Below, in pieces: positions 1 through 13,084 of a stretch of 60,857 nucleotides of DNA. The stretch covers positions 296,381 through 357,237 of the forward strand of contig NW_003114958.1 of NCBI RefSeq assembly GCF_000003605.2, given 5' to 3'. The stretch's first letter is position 1, and each line of letters opens with the position of its first letter. Below the pieces are notes generated by a model. The model did no database searches and had not been told where the DNA came from. It saw only the letters and a list, made by a program, of their open reading frames with translations. The position numbers and the translations under genes were made by a program. The DNA comes from Saccoglossus kowalevskii. Lineage: Eukaryota > Hemichordata > Enteropneusta > Harrimaniidae.

Positions 1-3000
1 AATTATTTACAGTAATAACATATTTTTCCGATTGTGTGCATGGCAGCTTTGCCCACACACAATAAGACAGGATGATATGTACGGATATGTGTGAGTATGT
101 TTCATGGATTAATAGGCCACTCCTTTGCTTCAATTCCAACTAAACCTCTGGAAATATCACTTGATGTTTATCATCCATATTTTGATATCCCACAATGTGT
201 CGATTGCGTATCTGGAAATTCTAACTACTATTTCGCAAAATTTGACCAGCCTTGCTTCTACCAGTCATTTAAGTCAACTCCCATATTGTCCTTCACAGTG
301 AAGGTTAATGCAGATATATTGTAAATTACACAGAGGTAACATTATAATACATTTTATTTCACATTCCCCTGTATTACATAACAATCTTTGAGCTGAGGCA
401 GTTATGGTTCTACAACCATCACCAGTTCTCTTGTTGTAGAACTGTTTCCAGGAGATGACAGAAACATGGCATAGTATATACACTTTCATTATGGGGGTCG
501 GCCAAATGGCCAAGACTGAGGACAACGAAAAGCCGCTATTCGTAACAGCTATCAGAGTGGTATGTCTCGGACGACATTAGCCCGCGTATCATGTGGGTTA
601 TAGGCGACTCAGTTGCGTAACAGCTCACTGGAACAGAGAAGAGAGGCTATGCAAAAAACTCCATGCTTTGATAACAACTGGACCCATTCAAGAGTTGATT
701 ATTATGTTTATTGTTATATTTAGACCACCGGTTCATCGTAAAATTTACATAATTGTAATTAAATGCAAACATAAGCCCATCAATGTTTTAATGCATTGCT
801 TCTTTCCTTAGCGTGAAGGCTAGGTAAATTAAATTTATACATTTCATTCGACCGTATTGGTCAAAAGAGTCATCAAAATGTAGTTACATTGTTTCTCGAG
901 TAGCCTTGGTTAGCGGGATTTACAAATTACACAAGTTCTCTCAAGGCGATCCAAAATATGTCTGTAGCTAGTTTCGATAGCGAGATCGTGACTGGGGCAA
1001 CGTAACTGGATGGGTAAACGCCAGGCTATCCTTAATTAGAAGTCCTCTTAAAGTGAAGAGATTCAACGTAATTACGACAGATTCTGAAGTTATTTGTCCG
1101 ATAAAGGGGGTTCAAAGGGGGTTCAAACGACTAACAGTCGTTTTGTTATCGTATGTTTCAATCAAACTTTGACTGCGAAAAATCGAAGTGAACGAGAACT
1201 CCGGATGACCACGTTTTTGCGGAATCTTTTACAAGTCAGAAATCTTTATTTTTTACAAATTCAACAAAAATTCAAAAATTACAACTCCAGGTTATGAGGC
1301 CAAGACGAAGATTTAAAACAAAATATTTACTATGGTCCTCGTCAACAGTGTGTCATACATGTTTTTTTTCCGTCAACTTGGTGGCGCAGCATGTTCTATT
1401 TTCATGTTCGCAGTTAAATGTTTTCACGAGAATCCATTCTTTCGTTCACTAAGCAATGTCCAGTGAACCCTGTATCGATAGAAGGCGTATTTAAACTATA
1501 CAAAGTTAATTGCGTCATAACATAAAGTGTTACAAACTCTGCAATTTGAAATGACCGTCTTTTTTCTTGGGCGATAGTAATGGAATTAAGAAAGAGGTCG
1601 GTGCGAGATATTGCTGTATCTGACACGTAGAGGTCTAATAAGCCAAGGCGCCCTCTGTCAGAACAGTAATACTGTGCATTCTACTCCGTAATTTGCAGGT
1701 AACCAACAAACATGTTGCCAAACGATTAATGTCAACTTACACCTGTTGTTGTTTTGGACGTATTGTTATGATAATATCTAGCAAAAGTTGGATAATATTT
1801 TTTTTTTGCCAATTCCAGATGTTGTTGTTCGCAGACGACACGTTTCTGAAGATTGGAAGCGGTACAGCGACGACTAACTGAGTCACTAATAATACATAGA
1901 TTTTTGTTTAAAAATAGTTTGTAACCAAATATGTCCGTGTTATCATTTAATGGCAAAAAAGACTTTTATTTCTGTTTATTACGAGAACTGTAACGCGTAT
2001 ACACGGGATTGAATCACATAGAACGATCAGAGTATAAAGGCAGTATTTTGTGTTAAACAGGGAATAATTTGTGCACATGATACATTTATTTAGATAGATA
2101 AATGCATATACATTTATAGATCCTGTCTGTTGACGTTGCATTGATAATAAATTACGCAAATTAGGTAATGTTCATATTTATGCAATGCAAATGAAATGGA
2201 AAAAAAGATCTTGGAGGCCGTTTGAGTCAAGAGGTCAACTCATATAGCGTACCACGCCCTTTAACTTAAATGTTTGCGTTCACACCATGGAGTTTCTTAC
2301 TTTTTTTTCAAAGAAATTCCAAACGATCAATCGAAATGTTTGAACGCGTTAATTGACTACGCCTAATTTCACGATTTTAGAAAATAAAACAAAAACGTTG
2401 TCTTTTATGAATGATTGTTCGAGTTACACAGAGTGTGAATGTTGTAACGGCATGATCAATTGTATCGAGGTGTAAGAATGCCAATACGCTCAACGGGTGG
2501 TGACCTTATCTATCGGCTCGTAGAAACTCATACAGTGGTAAATTAACTTTAAATGTCAAGTTACGTACGTTGTGTTAATAATACAACATACTCGACATTT
2601 TTTGTTACAGTAATACCTTTAACAGTCATTTAGTTTTTTCCACCCGGGTCTAAATGTGCTTATGAGAAAGTAACAACTCGGACAATGATGGCACTTTGGA
2701 AAGTTCATGATGAACAAAATACTAATCCGTGTCTACCACTCACCAACTCATCATCATATGATCACCGAGTCCGCACATATAATATAAGTAGTAAGGTCGT
2801 TCGGGAGCATTCGACTTGATAAATCGCGGCGAAAATATTTGTTTCAAAAGTGTTACAAAATTATTGATTTGGACGCATTTGGATCAACCAAATTGTGCGA
2901 CGAAATGCAAAAAAATGAGCATTGTTTGGTCAAATAACATAGAAATCCATGTTGAATTACTATTTCATAAAAAATAAATACTGTTAATCCAAATTCCCCA

Positions 3001-3288
3001 TAAAATCGTGACAAACAAGGGTAGCAACCTCATACATACATCATACGATTATTACGAAATAGTAAATATGTCTATTTTTCTGGATGTATTTCCGAATCGG
3101 TGATGATATATTTTAATGCCAGTTAATACTATACTAACATTATTACTCGACCAGGTCCTCCGTGTTATCTTCAACCGAAATAACGTCCTAGCCAACGGCA
3201 CTCATGTACAACCAGAGTAGTTAAATACATCAAACGATCACGTCAACAAGAAAGCATCGCATGTTATGATTCACACCAGAAGGTCACC
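1..3288. other. No gene recognised; upstream flank of the first gene
   Basis: I see no convincing coding exon on either strand. Open frames here are short, biased by AT-rich sequence and lack splice context. The last 500 bases probably hold the promoter and 5' leader of the gene that starts at 3289. No tRNA-like or rRNA-like segment was recognised. Confidence 0.5.
2778..2788 (+). promoter_or_regulatory. Candidate TATA element
   Basis: Overlapping TATAAT and TATAAG motifs lie about 500 bases upstream of the ATG at 3289. If used, transcription would start near 2815, giving a leader of about 470 bases or one with an intron. AT-rich sequence makes chance matches common, so this is weak. Confidence 0.2.
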
Positions 3289-6200
3289 ATGAAAATCGCT
3301 TCGTGTCAGGTTATTATTTTCTGCATTTCCGTGGTTCAAATTATTCAGATCGTAACTGCATGTGGACGATCAGGTGAGTTTGACATGTTTTATAAGTATA
3401 TATATATATAGGGTATTTCTGAATATTCTATTTGGGGTACGGAGCTACTGAGATTCGCGATCGATAGACGTGACGAAAATCATCGTACCACAACTTATTA
3501 GCCATTTTGGGGTGTTGTCAACACAGATTTTCGGTGTTTGAGCAGACTGTCTGCAGCGAATCAATGAGTACATTGCGACGTACTACCCACTCCGTGTCTG
3601 TACATTCACGGTCGCGAACTTGGCCGAGGGCCACGTGTTCTTGTGTTCGGACCTGTGGGTCGGTTAGTACAGAGTATATAGGGTTTACTGTCCGCTCGGG
3701 AGCCATATTATTGAACAAAAAAGCGTGCCACGTCTGAAATTCAAACATTCTTTGAAGAAACATATATTTTTGCGGATATGCGTGGTGACGAATATGATTA
3801 TAGTGTATGTACCATGTACTTATTGGGGCGACAATGAATTTGGAGAATCCAGCAGTATAGTCTCTAAAAATACATGCCTGCAATTCACACTTCCAGGAAG
3901 CAAAGATGGATACGGCAAAGAAGACAGCAACTACACCGGTATATTCAATTTATCTGATTTAAATGCAACAGGCGTATACAATTCTACGGAAAGTGTACTC
4001 AGTAAGTGTGGAATTTAATTGTTTTTTGTATGTATTACGTCACCAGGGTGAACAATACACAATTACACGTCAAGATTATTAATGATATTAAACAACATTT
4101 TTTTGTAATGTTTACACTTATTTTCAGTCGGGATGAAAACGGAAGACTCAGAGGTCGGGGAAGTTCGAAACGCACCGGCCAATGTACCAAAGCAGGCGCC
4201 AAGTAAGTAGATGGCACCGGCGATTATTTCATGCGGGGACCATTGTTTGCACGAGTTGATCGGCCCGCCGTCCCTCGGTGTTGAGAGACGGTGATTGGCC
4301 GGAAGCAGATGAGAATGCAGATGACCGAACGCGTTTAGATTGTCACGTGACCTGTATTCTCACAAAACACGATCATGCTGTATACAAACGCTACCAGAAT
4401 AACTGAATACTGATACATGTATACTGTAAATGCATTGATTATTCGTTGGCTTTTAGTTTCGCTAATAATATGTAAAATTAGCTAAATTAAAACCAGGTTC
4501 ACATCATGTAAAACAACAACAGAACGCACTGTTTTGCTGGCCACTTCCTAAACTTAAAAAAAAAAACCCAGCGAATATGCTCAACACATCGAAATAGTCA
4601 GTGAATATACACTATACTACGCAAAACACGCTATTTGGTGATAGGTATATGTGTCTCAGGTGATCGGGTGTTTATTTTTATCTGCTGACCTCGTTGATAT
4701 GAACAGGGAACTGATATCAACCACGTAAACAAAGAGAGAGAGGTCAGGTAGATATCGACTGACCTATGACGTTTTTATCACCACGAGACAGATATATAGT
4801 GGTGCCTGAATACCAGAACTTGCGTTATAAAATATGATAACGTTGTTATCAATGATGATTAAAATTTCACCTTACGGATATATACAGATAAAATGCACGT
4901 TCTTTCATCAATAACCATAATGGTATTTTAACAAACAAACAAAAACAGAGACGAAAAAAGTTATGTTTCACGATTTTGAAATTGTGTACATTTGGTCCAA
5001 AATTAAAGAAAATACATAAAAATGCGCAGATTATTACACCAGAATTTTTAGCGGGAATAATGAGGGCGTAACATATGCAATGGTTTAAATGGACACACAA
5101 ATGTCTGAACACGTTAGAGAGATTACACATATCTAAGCGTCACAGTGTCTGATAGCCTGTTCCATGTGACGTATGCAAATCGCGTAAAAATACATTGTTT
5201 GTTTGTTTACACAAAATTCCAGCATATGCTGTGGTTACCGCCAATTTACAAATACAGTCCCAGTTTAGTTTCCACTCATACTGATTTGACGACGTCAATT
5301 TAAAAATAACTTTCATCTGCACCAGAAACGTGAACCTGGAGAGAAAATCACACTTACTGTGATTTGTCGGATGTTTTAAACGGTCATTTCAACGGAGTTT
5401 CTAAGTGCATTTTAACAAAAATTAGAAATTAATCGTAAACAACGTCACGAGTAATCTGAAACGATTGTGATGCAATTATCTAAACTAGTAGAATGAAACA
5501 ATATTACCGGCCGTAGACTGGCCGCAGTGTCACAATTTTCAACTTAGCCGCTGAAACCCGGGGAGCTTTCATGAGTTAAAGAAACATTAAGCATTATTAG
5601 TTTAGAATAAAGACACACATACGTGCTAGAAATGAATGTCAGCGAGACTATCACAGCTACGCGAATAAGATACTAGGATTCCCCACGGTCGAAAGTTATT
5701 TCGGTAAACAACTCATCGTATACGTGTGTACTCGTAATAATTCAAGACACCCCTGTCTGTCCTCTTTTCAGGAATTACAATGAAGTATCGATATTGCCTA
5801 TGTAAGCGTCGTTTGGATCTTTCAGAGATGAGATATGAAGGTGAAGCGATGCTGAACTATGACGACATCGACGAGGAATACGACAGTGAGAACCAAGAAC
5901 TGACGTTTGCTGATTTTGAATTAATCTCCGATATACGTAAGCGACGGAGGAGATCACAGAGGTCGTCACGGTCAAAACGATTCATATGGTACGGTCCGTC
6001 GCATACCTATGTGGAGTTCCGGGACGTCGTCTTTGATTTTTCCAGTGATAACGATATTGGTAGGTAGATGTCGGTGTTTGGTCACTTTATGTATTAACAG
6101 AACGCGTAATTGGTACAAGTAAATGAAAAGTATTGCTTGACGTTATAAGAGGAAAAATGTGATTGGTTCATTGAAAACAATTTCGTAAGTGAATGTAATT

Positions 6201-6939
6201 GTTTGGTTGATGTATATAACAGAGGACATGATTTGATGATTGGCCCAGTGATGATGATATTGATTAGTAAATGTGCTTGATATGTTGATTGATTGATTGA
6301 TAGATGTGACGTGGGTAAGTAAATTTATTTAATAAGTTGGCTGATAACCACGGGTTATTGGTCCATGATAACAATGTCGGCAAGTAAATGTTGATTGGTT
6401 GGTTGACTGGTTGATTTTATAAGAGAACACATGATTCATTCAGCGTGTGTAAGTAAGTAAATTCCGTTGATTGGTGAATGTTACAGAATTAAATTTAATA
6501 TATTCGTATAATATTGGGCTATAGTTTGTTGAATATTCAAATAAAGCACGACCCAAATAAAATCATTGGCAAGTTTCCTAGAATACTTCCAGCGTTTTCA
6601 GGATTTTAGTTACGACGTTTTTGTCGATCGAGTTGAAATTAGTGTAATTATCCTAAATGCGTTTCTTTTGTTTTCTGAAATGATTTCCATGCTACCTATC
6701 CAGGTGAAAATCGAGAAGACAGATGTTGCGATTATCAGCCCCTGGAAGACGGCTACAGCGCATGCTCACTACAAAATATCCGCCAGTTCAACAGAAGATG
6801 GGAAACTCATCCAAGCACAAAACGATATCGATTGATCGTAAATAACTGTCAACATTATACCAACGCGTTGATAAGATATCTCGCACGTGACTGCTTGATT
6901 ACTAACCCTGAATTCGACGAAAGACCGTTGTTGACTTGA
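3289..6939 (+). CDS. Secreted proprotein with C-terminal His/Cys domain (five exons)
   Basis: Exons are 3289-3373, 3897-4001, 4128-4202, 5772-6059 and 6704-6939. All four introns are phase 1 with good GT-AG borders, and the joined frame has 263 codons (262 aa). Residues 1-24 are a hydrophobic signal peptide. Exon 2 carries four N-glycosylation sequons (NYT, NLS, NAT, NST) in about 20 residues. Exon 4 encodes an acidic stretch and then a very basic run (residues 144-158) ending in RSKR, a furin-type site. The predicted mature part (159-262) begins FIWYGPSHTYVEF and contains VNNCQHYTNALIRYL around Cys233. A His on a strand (His166) followed by an NC-Q/E-H motif is reminiscent of NlpC/P60 or LRAT-like permuted papain folds. 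The mature part has five cysteines (192, 193, 205, 233, 248), so one is unpaired. The family assignment is inference; the exon chain is read directly. Confidence 0.75.
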
Positions 6940-6954
6940 GCGTTCACATTTATT

Positions 6955-6960
6955 ATTAAA
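6955..6960 (+). promoter_or_regulatory. Candidate poly(A) signal (ATTAAA)
   Basis: This ATTAAA variant lies 16 bases after the stop codon at 6937-6939. It would give a very short 3' untranslated region, so a more distal signal may also be used. Confidence 0.3.
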
Positions 6961-9900
6961 GTAAGAGGGCCGTCACCTGCGCACGCGCGGGAATTGAGTC
7001 TCAAGCGATGATAAAAACATACTTTAAAAACGCAAAGGATCATTGGCAGACGCTTGTTTGTAAACAATAATACGCTATGGCCATCTGACGCATGCGCAGG
7101 GGACCACTCCCCCGCTTTAACTCAAATATTTCAATCATATTTGCTTTCTTTTGTTTATAACTTATTCCTCAGTTTTGTTTACGAATATAATGCATGATAT
7201 TCGTTTTTAAAGAATAAGTAAATCTATTTTCAATGTGTCTGCTTGTGAATTAAATGTGCAGTATGAACTAAAACGTGTTTATAATGCATTTTGATGAAAG
7301 CACTGATATACTATCACAGCGAAACTCGATTCAGTTTGACGGTTCGGGTGGATGTTCAGTTACAGGGTCACTATTTTACAATGACGCCATTTCTGCATTG
7401 CATTGTGGGATATACGTAGGAATAACCACGAGTTCAGAGAGAGCTTGCGGTTCAATATGAGCATTGTGCAACATTTTGTTTTGTTTGGTTATTCACTGAA
7501 ACAATAATTATTATTATCATGAGCTTATCGAATATAATATTGCATCAATAATGGTCTATCATCAAACGGATGGCGCGTGCTAATTCAGCACTCGGTGACG
7601 ACTGGTGCGTCTTTCATTTCGAGTAATCAACGCTAACGAGGTTTATAAAAAATCAACGGCTACATTGTTGCCGATTTTCTTGAGATCATTATGTTTGTTT
7701 GTATGTATTTGTGTTGTGTCAGACACTGCATTATTTTGGCTACTAACGGGGCACTATCCAATTGTAGAACTGCATTTTGCTGTGTGATTTATCGCGAATT
7801 AAAAACCTCGGTTTTACAGCACTATTCGTTCAATGAGCGAAAACACTACGCACCAAAATAATCCACGCTCATTTTTGTTATCACTACATCAAAAGAAGTT
7901 TTCTGCTAGAAATCACAATCCAACATCCAAAAGGCAGTAACGACAATTTTATTGCATCATTAATTTGGTTTATGGATTCATATATTATATCATATATTAT
8001 GACGTCAGACGGGCTGTAGATTTTTCAGAACCTGTTACAAACCTTATGGATAACCAAGCGCAATGACAATACAGTATAACAAAATATCTATGTTTAATGT
8101 TGCCTCAGTATTTAAAAAAAAAATTCTTAACAAAAAATTTACTCAGATTGATGAAATTCCATTTTTTTTTGCTTAAAGCGCGGTGGTCGTCGCGCAGCGC
8201 GTGTTCGAATTTCATGTAAATAAACAATGTATTTTACACGCGTTGTATACGTCGCTACGAGTCCCATATCGAACAGGACGCGACACGACGACTGCCGCCC
8301 TTCAAAGACTGAAACACGATACTCCAACTACTGCATCAGCTTAAGTTGATAATCTCATATTGACCACTGGGGGCGATGTTTATTTTTGTTCGAAGTCGTG
8401 TAATTATTATCATTTGGTTGTACCATAGACACTTCGCGACGTTCCTTATTCGCGGTTAGTAATATTTTACGAAGATATTTGTTCACAATTTGATAAACTG
8501 GCTTGGCGGCGATTCCACCATTAATTAGATAGTGTCACAGCACTTAGGCAATTTTTTTAACAAAACCAAAATCACTCTCGATGATTTTGTTTACTTTGCA
8601 TGTGTACTATGATTGCATTTGAAGTTTTGATAACGTTAATGGGTGTACATATCAATAAGAGAATATGTTATACATGTGTGTATAACCTTTATTTTTCCTT
8701 GTCATAATGATACATTTTTCCGATCTGTGGAAATCCTAATATATGAGATTTAAAGTTCACAACTGGCGGTTTTTCAATATGAAGGGTTGTCAACTTGTCC
8801 ATGACGTTTATTTTGTATTTACTTTTAGCATGAGGTCCATAGTATCGTTTTCTTACTGATTTGACTACACTGTGTAGTGCGTGTACTCACCAGCTTTTTT
8901 GTTTGTTTTGTCGATTTGTGTTGTCATTCTGAGTCGTTTGTTTTGTGTTCTTTTGTACAAATTCAACAGCGGTTAAATAAGTATATTATTTCGACTTTGC
9001 AGTATATCGTAGCCAGTACTTGTATACTTTGTTCTCCAGCATATATATTGGATTGCTCGGAAGCATTAGATTGTAATTTGAATTTCGTTCATTAATACTG
9101 TATAATGACGCTATCTTCGGGACCTATCGATGATTCAGAGTCCCAGTCACGGTGTTGAATATGTCCCGGCCCGGCTGATATACACACAATGCGCCCAAGA
9201 AAACGTCAGAATAGTAAAAAAAAAGAAAGCTAAAAGTCAGTTGCCCGTGTCAAGAGAGCCACGGAACCGCAACAATCTGTCAACCGGCGCCATCCACGAC
9301 AGCGATATGATTTTACACATAGAACTTGAGATTCGCGAGTATAGACACATTAGCCTACATAGAAATGAACGCTAAATACAGCTATCCCTGCTCGCACTCG
9401 AATCATTAATATTCATGAGTGATGTAACTGGTGTTTCCATCTATTCCCACTATTCTTAAAAAGTGAATGTTATCGAATATTTTCGTACTGTGTCGTAAAC
9501 ATTGCTACAATCAAAGATGCACTGAACAGGAAGTCCATTCTGGGCTTGTGCCATTGTCAAATTCTGGAGGGGTGAGGACTATTTATACAGGAGACGTTCC
9601 AATAAGGAATTGTTAAAATTGTTCAATTGGCTTATCAAAATCCTTTATTGGAACAGAACATGTTCTATAATCAAAAACCAAAAACAACGTTGCTATGTTT
9701 CTAGACTCACGACGAATCCGAAACAAAAGAAACAGTCCCATCCAAACGATCTTCGTCCTTGAAAATCGAGTCTTATCGCCTTTGCGGCATGGTCTCCAAG
9801 TGGAAAAACGTCGTTGTCAAAAACGACCGATTTTCGCTAAACCTTTTATGATTTTTTTTGATAATATCATTAATACAGTCCAGTGGTAGATAGGTTATTT

Positions 9901-10330
9901 ATTACTAACGCGTCAGTCGAGATAAATCTGTTAATACACCTGAAATGATACTTGTTGATACATTTACCATCCCAAACAGACCAAATACACTCAACACATC
10001 TATATATCGAATCTTCCGTACAACTAGGTGAATATTGAACTTTGCGATTACGCATGAAATTATATTACAGCTGGTATGATCACTTTTGAAATGCAGTTCA
10101 AAATCCTTGTCCGAAACATAGTACACTATAGGGTAATCACATCTGCTAAAACTGCAGCGAGTCGACAGCGTGATAAATCTATGCTGGTAACATGCAGATC
10201 GGATTTACGTATCCGCCATCGTGCGGTGGCAAGTTCATTTTACTAACTTATGTAAATCGATTCTGTAACGTGAACACTTTATTTAGTTGGGTAGATGTTC
10301 GTCATATGTAATTCAGCGATTTTTGATTGG
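6961..10330. other. Intergenic, no gene recognised; CpG-rich patches
   Basis: No exon chain could be built. CG-rich patches stand out from the AT-rich background at about 6970-7110 and 8170-8330. At 6978-6989 there is a perfect match to the NRF-1 consensus (YGCGCAYGCGCR), and a near match lies at about 7087-7098. These could mark a divergent promoter. A frame open from ATG 9130 to 9375 (81 codons, lysine- and arginine-rich) resembles nothing I know and has no splice support. Confidence 0.35.
9596..9654. repeat. Short inverted repeat (hairpin)
   Basis: GTTCCAATAAGGAAT at 9596-9610 is answered by its near-perfect reverse complement ending at 9654, with a loop of about 29 bases. It could be a small transposon end or a folded RNA element. 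No function can be assigned. Confidence 0.45.
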
Positions 10331-10336
10331 TTTATT
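10331..10336 (-). promoter_or_regulatory. Candidate poly(A) signal for the ZIP gene
   Basis: On the minus strand this reads AATAAA, about 175 bases after the stop of the transporter gene. A second copy lies at about 10278-10283. Confidence 0.45.
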
Positions 10337-10509
10337 GACAGACGTCATCTGACATTCCAACAAATGATGGCACATTTGATTAACCTAGCTGCGTCACAGA
10401 AGTGCTTCCTATCGATAGAGGGCGCGAGTCATTGGAAAAGGACATGCACATACGTAAGTTGCGTATCACCCGCAAGCAAAAATAACTCAAAATGCGATAT
10501 AAATAATCA

Positions 10510-11442
10510 TCATGGATGAACAGCCGGTATAAACTGTAACAACGTAATTACAGTGAAACCGATTAGAACACACAACGTTTTCAACATTCGATTTTCGTTT
10601 TCCTTTAGCTCGTACGGAAGTATCTCGAAAAATGTTAGATATACGAGTAAACCGACAGCGACGCCCTGCATCAGTCCGCTAACAAAGCTCATGGTCAAAG
10701 TGGACGAAGCGGACTCGGTAATCGCGATGCCGATTCCGATGCCGAGCGGGAAAACCGCGGCGTGAAGACAGACTAGTACGACTCCAGCTGATTTACGCAG
10801 CCAGCTTCTACGGATGTTGACCGCGAAACTGAAACTCACCGGCCCTTCGTGGCAGGCTATAGCGGCGAAAAGTATCAACACGCTGTGAGGGTCGCTCAGC
10901 AAACCTAAAACGATGCCTTCAAAAATACCATGTAAACAGAGTGCGATGAAAAACATGTACGATCTTAGCACTGACTGTATGTATTCGAGTTCTTCTTCAT
11001 GAAGCGTGCGAATCTCGTCATCATCTTGGCTGGCATGAATACTGGCATCGGTGTAGTACCCATATTCTGTTGTCGTCAACGGGATATCCTCCGTTGCCGT
11101 CTTCGTCAACCGTTCTTTGCACGCCAGAATTCCCTGCTCTATGACCAGCATTAGGAATATGCCCGCACACGCCAAGAACTCAGCCGCAGGGAAATCGGGA
11201 TCGATCTTAACATAGTCGCTGCTGAATAAAAACTCCCTACGCACTTCGGGTAGCAGGTGTAACATCGCTGTAGCCAAAATGACCCCACCGGCAAAACAGT
11301 TGAGAAATCCGAACAACCGCTCCATGCCAGCCCCACGATAAGTTGGGGCGCATTCCGCTAGAAATAGGGGTATCAATCCGCATATAATAGCGATGACGAA
11401 CAGTCCCAGAAGGGCGATGATCTTCGCGTCAATGGCTTCCAT
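10510..11442 (-). CDS. ZIP family (SLC39) metal ion transporter
   Basis: This is a 310-residue multipass protein of the ZIP family, closest in layout to the ZIP1/2/3 group (about 310-325 aa), which imports zinc and related divalent metals into the cytosol. Eight hydrophobic segments are visible. TM2 contains GGVILATAMLHLLPE, TM4 contains LCLHGIFEGIVLGLL (the HxxxEG metal-site signature) and TM5 contains ACHEGPVSFSF. The TM3-TM4 loop is acidic (a run of D and E) rather than histidine-rich. The start is the ATG at 11440-11442. The frame stays open upstream, but on the minus strand a splice acceptor (TTTTGTAG then GAG) places the exon start at 11473, so the upstream codons are probably intron. 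The coding region is therefore one exon with an intron in the 5' leader. Having Glu after the TM5 His, where I would expect Lys in this subgroup, is worth checking. Confidence 0.88.
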   Translation of the reverse strand: MEAIDAKIIALLGLFVIAIICGLIPLFLAECAPTYRGAGMERLFGFLNCFAGGVILATAMLHLLPEVRREFLFSSDYVKIDPDFPAAEFLACAGIFLMLVIEQGILACKERLTKTATEDIPLTTTEYGYYTDASIHASQDDDEIRTLHEEELEYIQSVLRSYMFFIALCLHGIFEGIVLGLLSDPHSVLILFAAIACHEGPVSFSFAVNIRRSWLRKSAGVVLVCLHAAVFPLGIGIGIAITESASSTLTMSFVSGLMQGVAVGLLVYLTFFEILPYELKENENRMLKTLCVLIGFTVITLLQFIPAVHP

Positions 11443-11473
11443 CTTGTCTGATCGCAAATAGATGATTTCACTC

Positions 11474-12259
11474 CTACAAAAGTGTGTAAGGCTCAAACAA
11501 TATTAAAATACATGAAACACAGACGCTGTGATAACAAACCAGACAAACCCAGCATGATGTTACGTTGTTATGTCATACTCAGTTCCTTATTTGAGTGGTA
11601 GTTTGCTGAGCTTCAATTGACGGTAGAGTTCCTGTTTTCGAATCGACAGACTGAAACTATTATTACCAATTACAGGCATATGGTGGATATATTTAATTCT
11701 GAACGAGAACCTGTAACAACCCGTTGTGTTGTTAAGGGCATATCATTATAAAAGTAGCAACTCGTTAGCGCAAGCTGTTGCGTTTTGTGTGAAATTCATA
11801 AAAATATACGATATCGTGTAATCCCCTCCCTTGGACGCGTTCTTGATTATTGTTGATTATTGACGCAGACTACACACAGCTCATCGCTACAGAGCACGCG
11901 CGAATTTGTGAAATTCCAACCGACGTCAATACAAAAAAACATACTGTTCTTAGTGATTTGCTAAAAAGAACAACTATCCAATCAAATTGAGTTGCTTGGC
12001 ATTGCTCACCCTTAATGACGTTACTTTGAGGGTTATTCAAGTTATATCCAGGCCCAGTTTGCGAAACCCGTATTTGCGGCTAACCCGAAGTCCAGGAAAT
12101 ATAATGTGCATAATGAAAACGTGACGTCATCATATCAATTGCCAATTCACAATGGACTTTTACGAGCTGCCAACACTATCAGACAAAATGAGTTGTCCGT
12201 GTCACTGTAGATACATAATTGCGATGTAATATATGGGCATTTATTCACGATGACACGTA
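11474..12259. other. ZIP gene upstream flank, no coding exon seen
   Basis: This should contain the 5' intron, the leader exon and the promoter of the ZIP gene on the minus strand. I could not place the leader exon. The sequence is AT-rich without recognisable repeats up to the assembly gap. Confidence 0.4.
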
Positions 12260-12309
12260 NNNNNNNNNNNNNNNNNNNNNNNNNNNNNNNNNNNNNNNNN
12301 NNNNNNNNN
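12260..12309. other. Assembly gap (50 N)
   Basis: A run of exactly 50 N lies at the edge of a retrotransposon fragment, with a C homopolymer about 100 bases further on. The round number suggests a scaffolding placeholder, so the true distance is unknown. Confidence 0.95.
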
Positions 12310-13080
12310 CCCACTCTCCCGGTAAGTGTTCCTAGTGATGGTAAAATTATAGTTATTAGCAAAATGTCTACGAGAATATTTACCCAAATATTAGTTAAAA
12401 GGAAATCTCCCCCCCCGAAAAGCAAAATATACTACCAAAATTTGTTTCCTACTATAACTTTAGACTGGAAAAAATTGTATGCACTTCCGTACAAGGTTAC
12501 AATAGAATCCAAGTGACGTGCGTTTAATTGTAAAATTTTGAGAAATATTCTATATATTAATTTTACTTTATTTAAAATGTCCCCAGCTTATGCATCATCT
12601 CCCCTGTGTACTTTTTGTAAAAAAACAGATGAAACTTTACTACATTTATTTGTAGACTGCCAATATTCAAAGGAGCTTTGGGGTAAAATATTTCATAACT
12701 GGGGCAAATTTTTAAATCTAGACAGTCTTCCAGATAAACATCAATTACTACTTGGGGATGGAAATTGTAGTACTATTACAAATCAGGTTATATTACTTGC
12801 TAAACGGACTATATACACTGCTAGGTGCCAAGATACCTTACCCAGTTTCATAGTATTAAAACATTTAGTGTTGAATATTTATAAAATTGAAAAATATATT
12901 GCAACTCGTAAAAATATTATGGAGCATCATGTTAATAAATGGAGTGATTTTCCAGTCGAATAAGTAAAATGTTATGTTCTTTACCTTACTCTGATAATTT
13001 GTTGTATTTGTGATTGGGTTGTACTTTTAGTTCTGTTTCCTTTTCATGTACTGTTAATTGAATAATAATTAAAAAAAAAA
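12310..13080 (+). mobile_element. Non-LTR retrotransposon 3' end (ORF2 C-terminus), degenerate
   Basis: A frame from the gap to 12963 reads like the C-terminal tail of a LINE ORF2. It runs from WKKLYALPYKVTIESK through a stop codon at 12514-12516 and on in the same frame into a Cys/His zinc-knuckle segment, LCTFCKKTDETLLHLFVDCQ, typical of the region after the reverse transcriptase. The stop is at 12961-12963. About 105 bases of 3' sequence end in an A-rich tail at about 13061-13080. The internal stop and the missing 5' end (lost or in the gap) make it inactive. The finger pattern suggests an L1/Tx1-like or related clade, which is inference. Confidence 0.8.
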
Positions 13081-13084
13081 TCTG

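Noticed and set aside
9130-9375. An 81-codon ATG-initiated basic frame
   Set aside because: No recognisable domain, signal or neighbour. Kept only as a remark in the intergenic entry.
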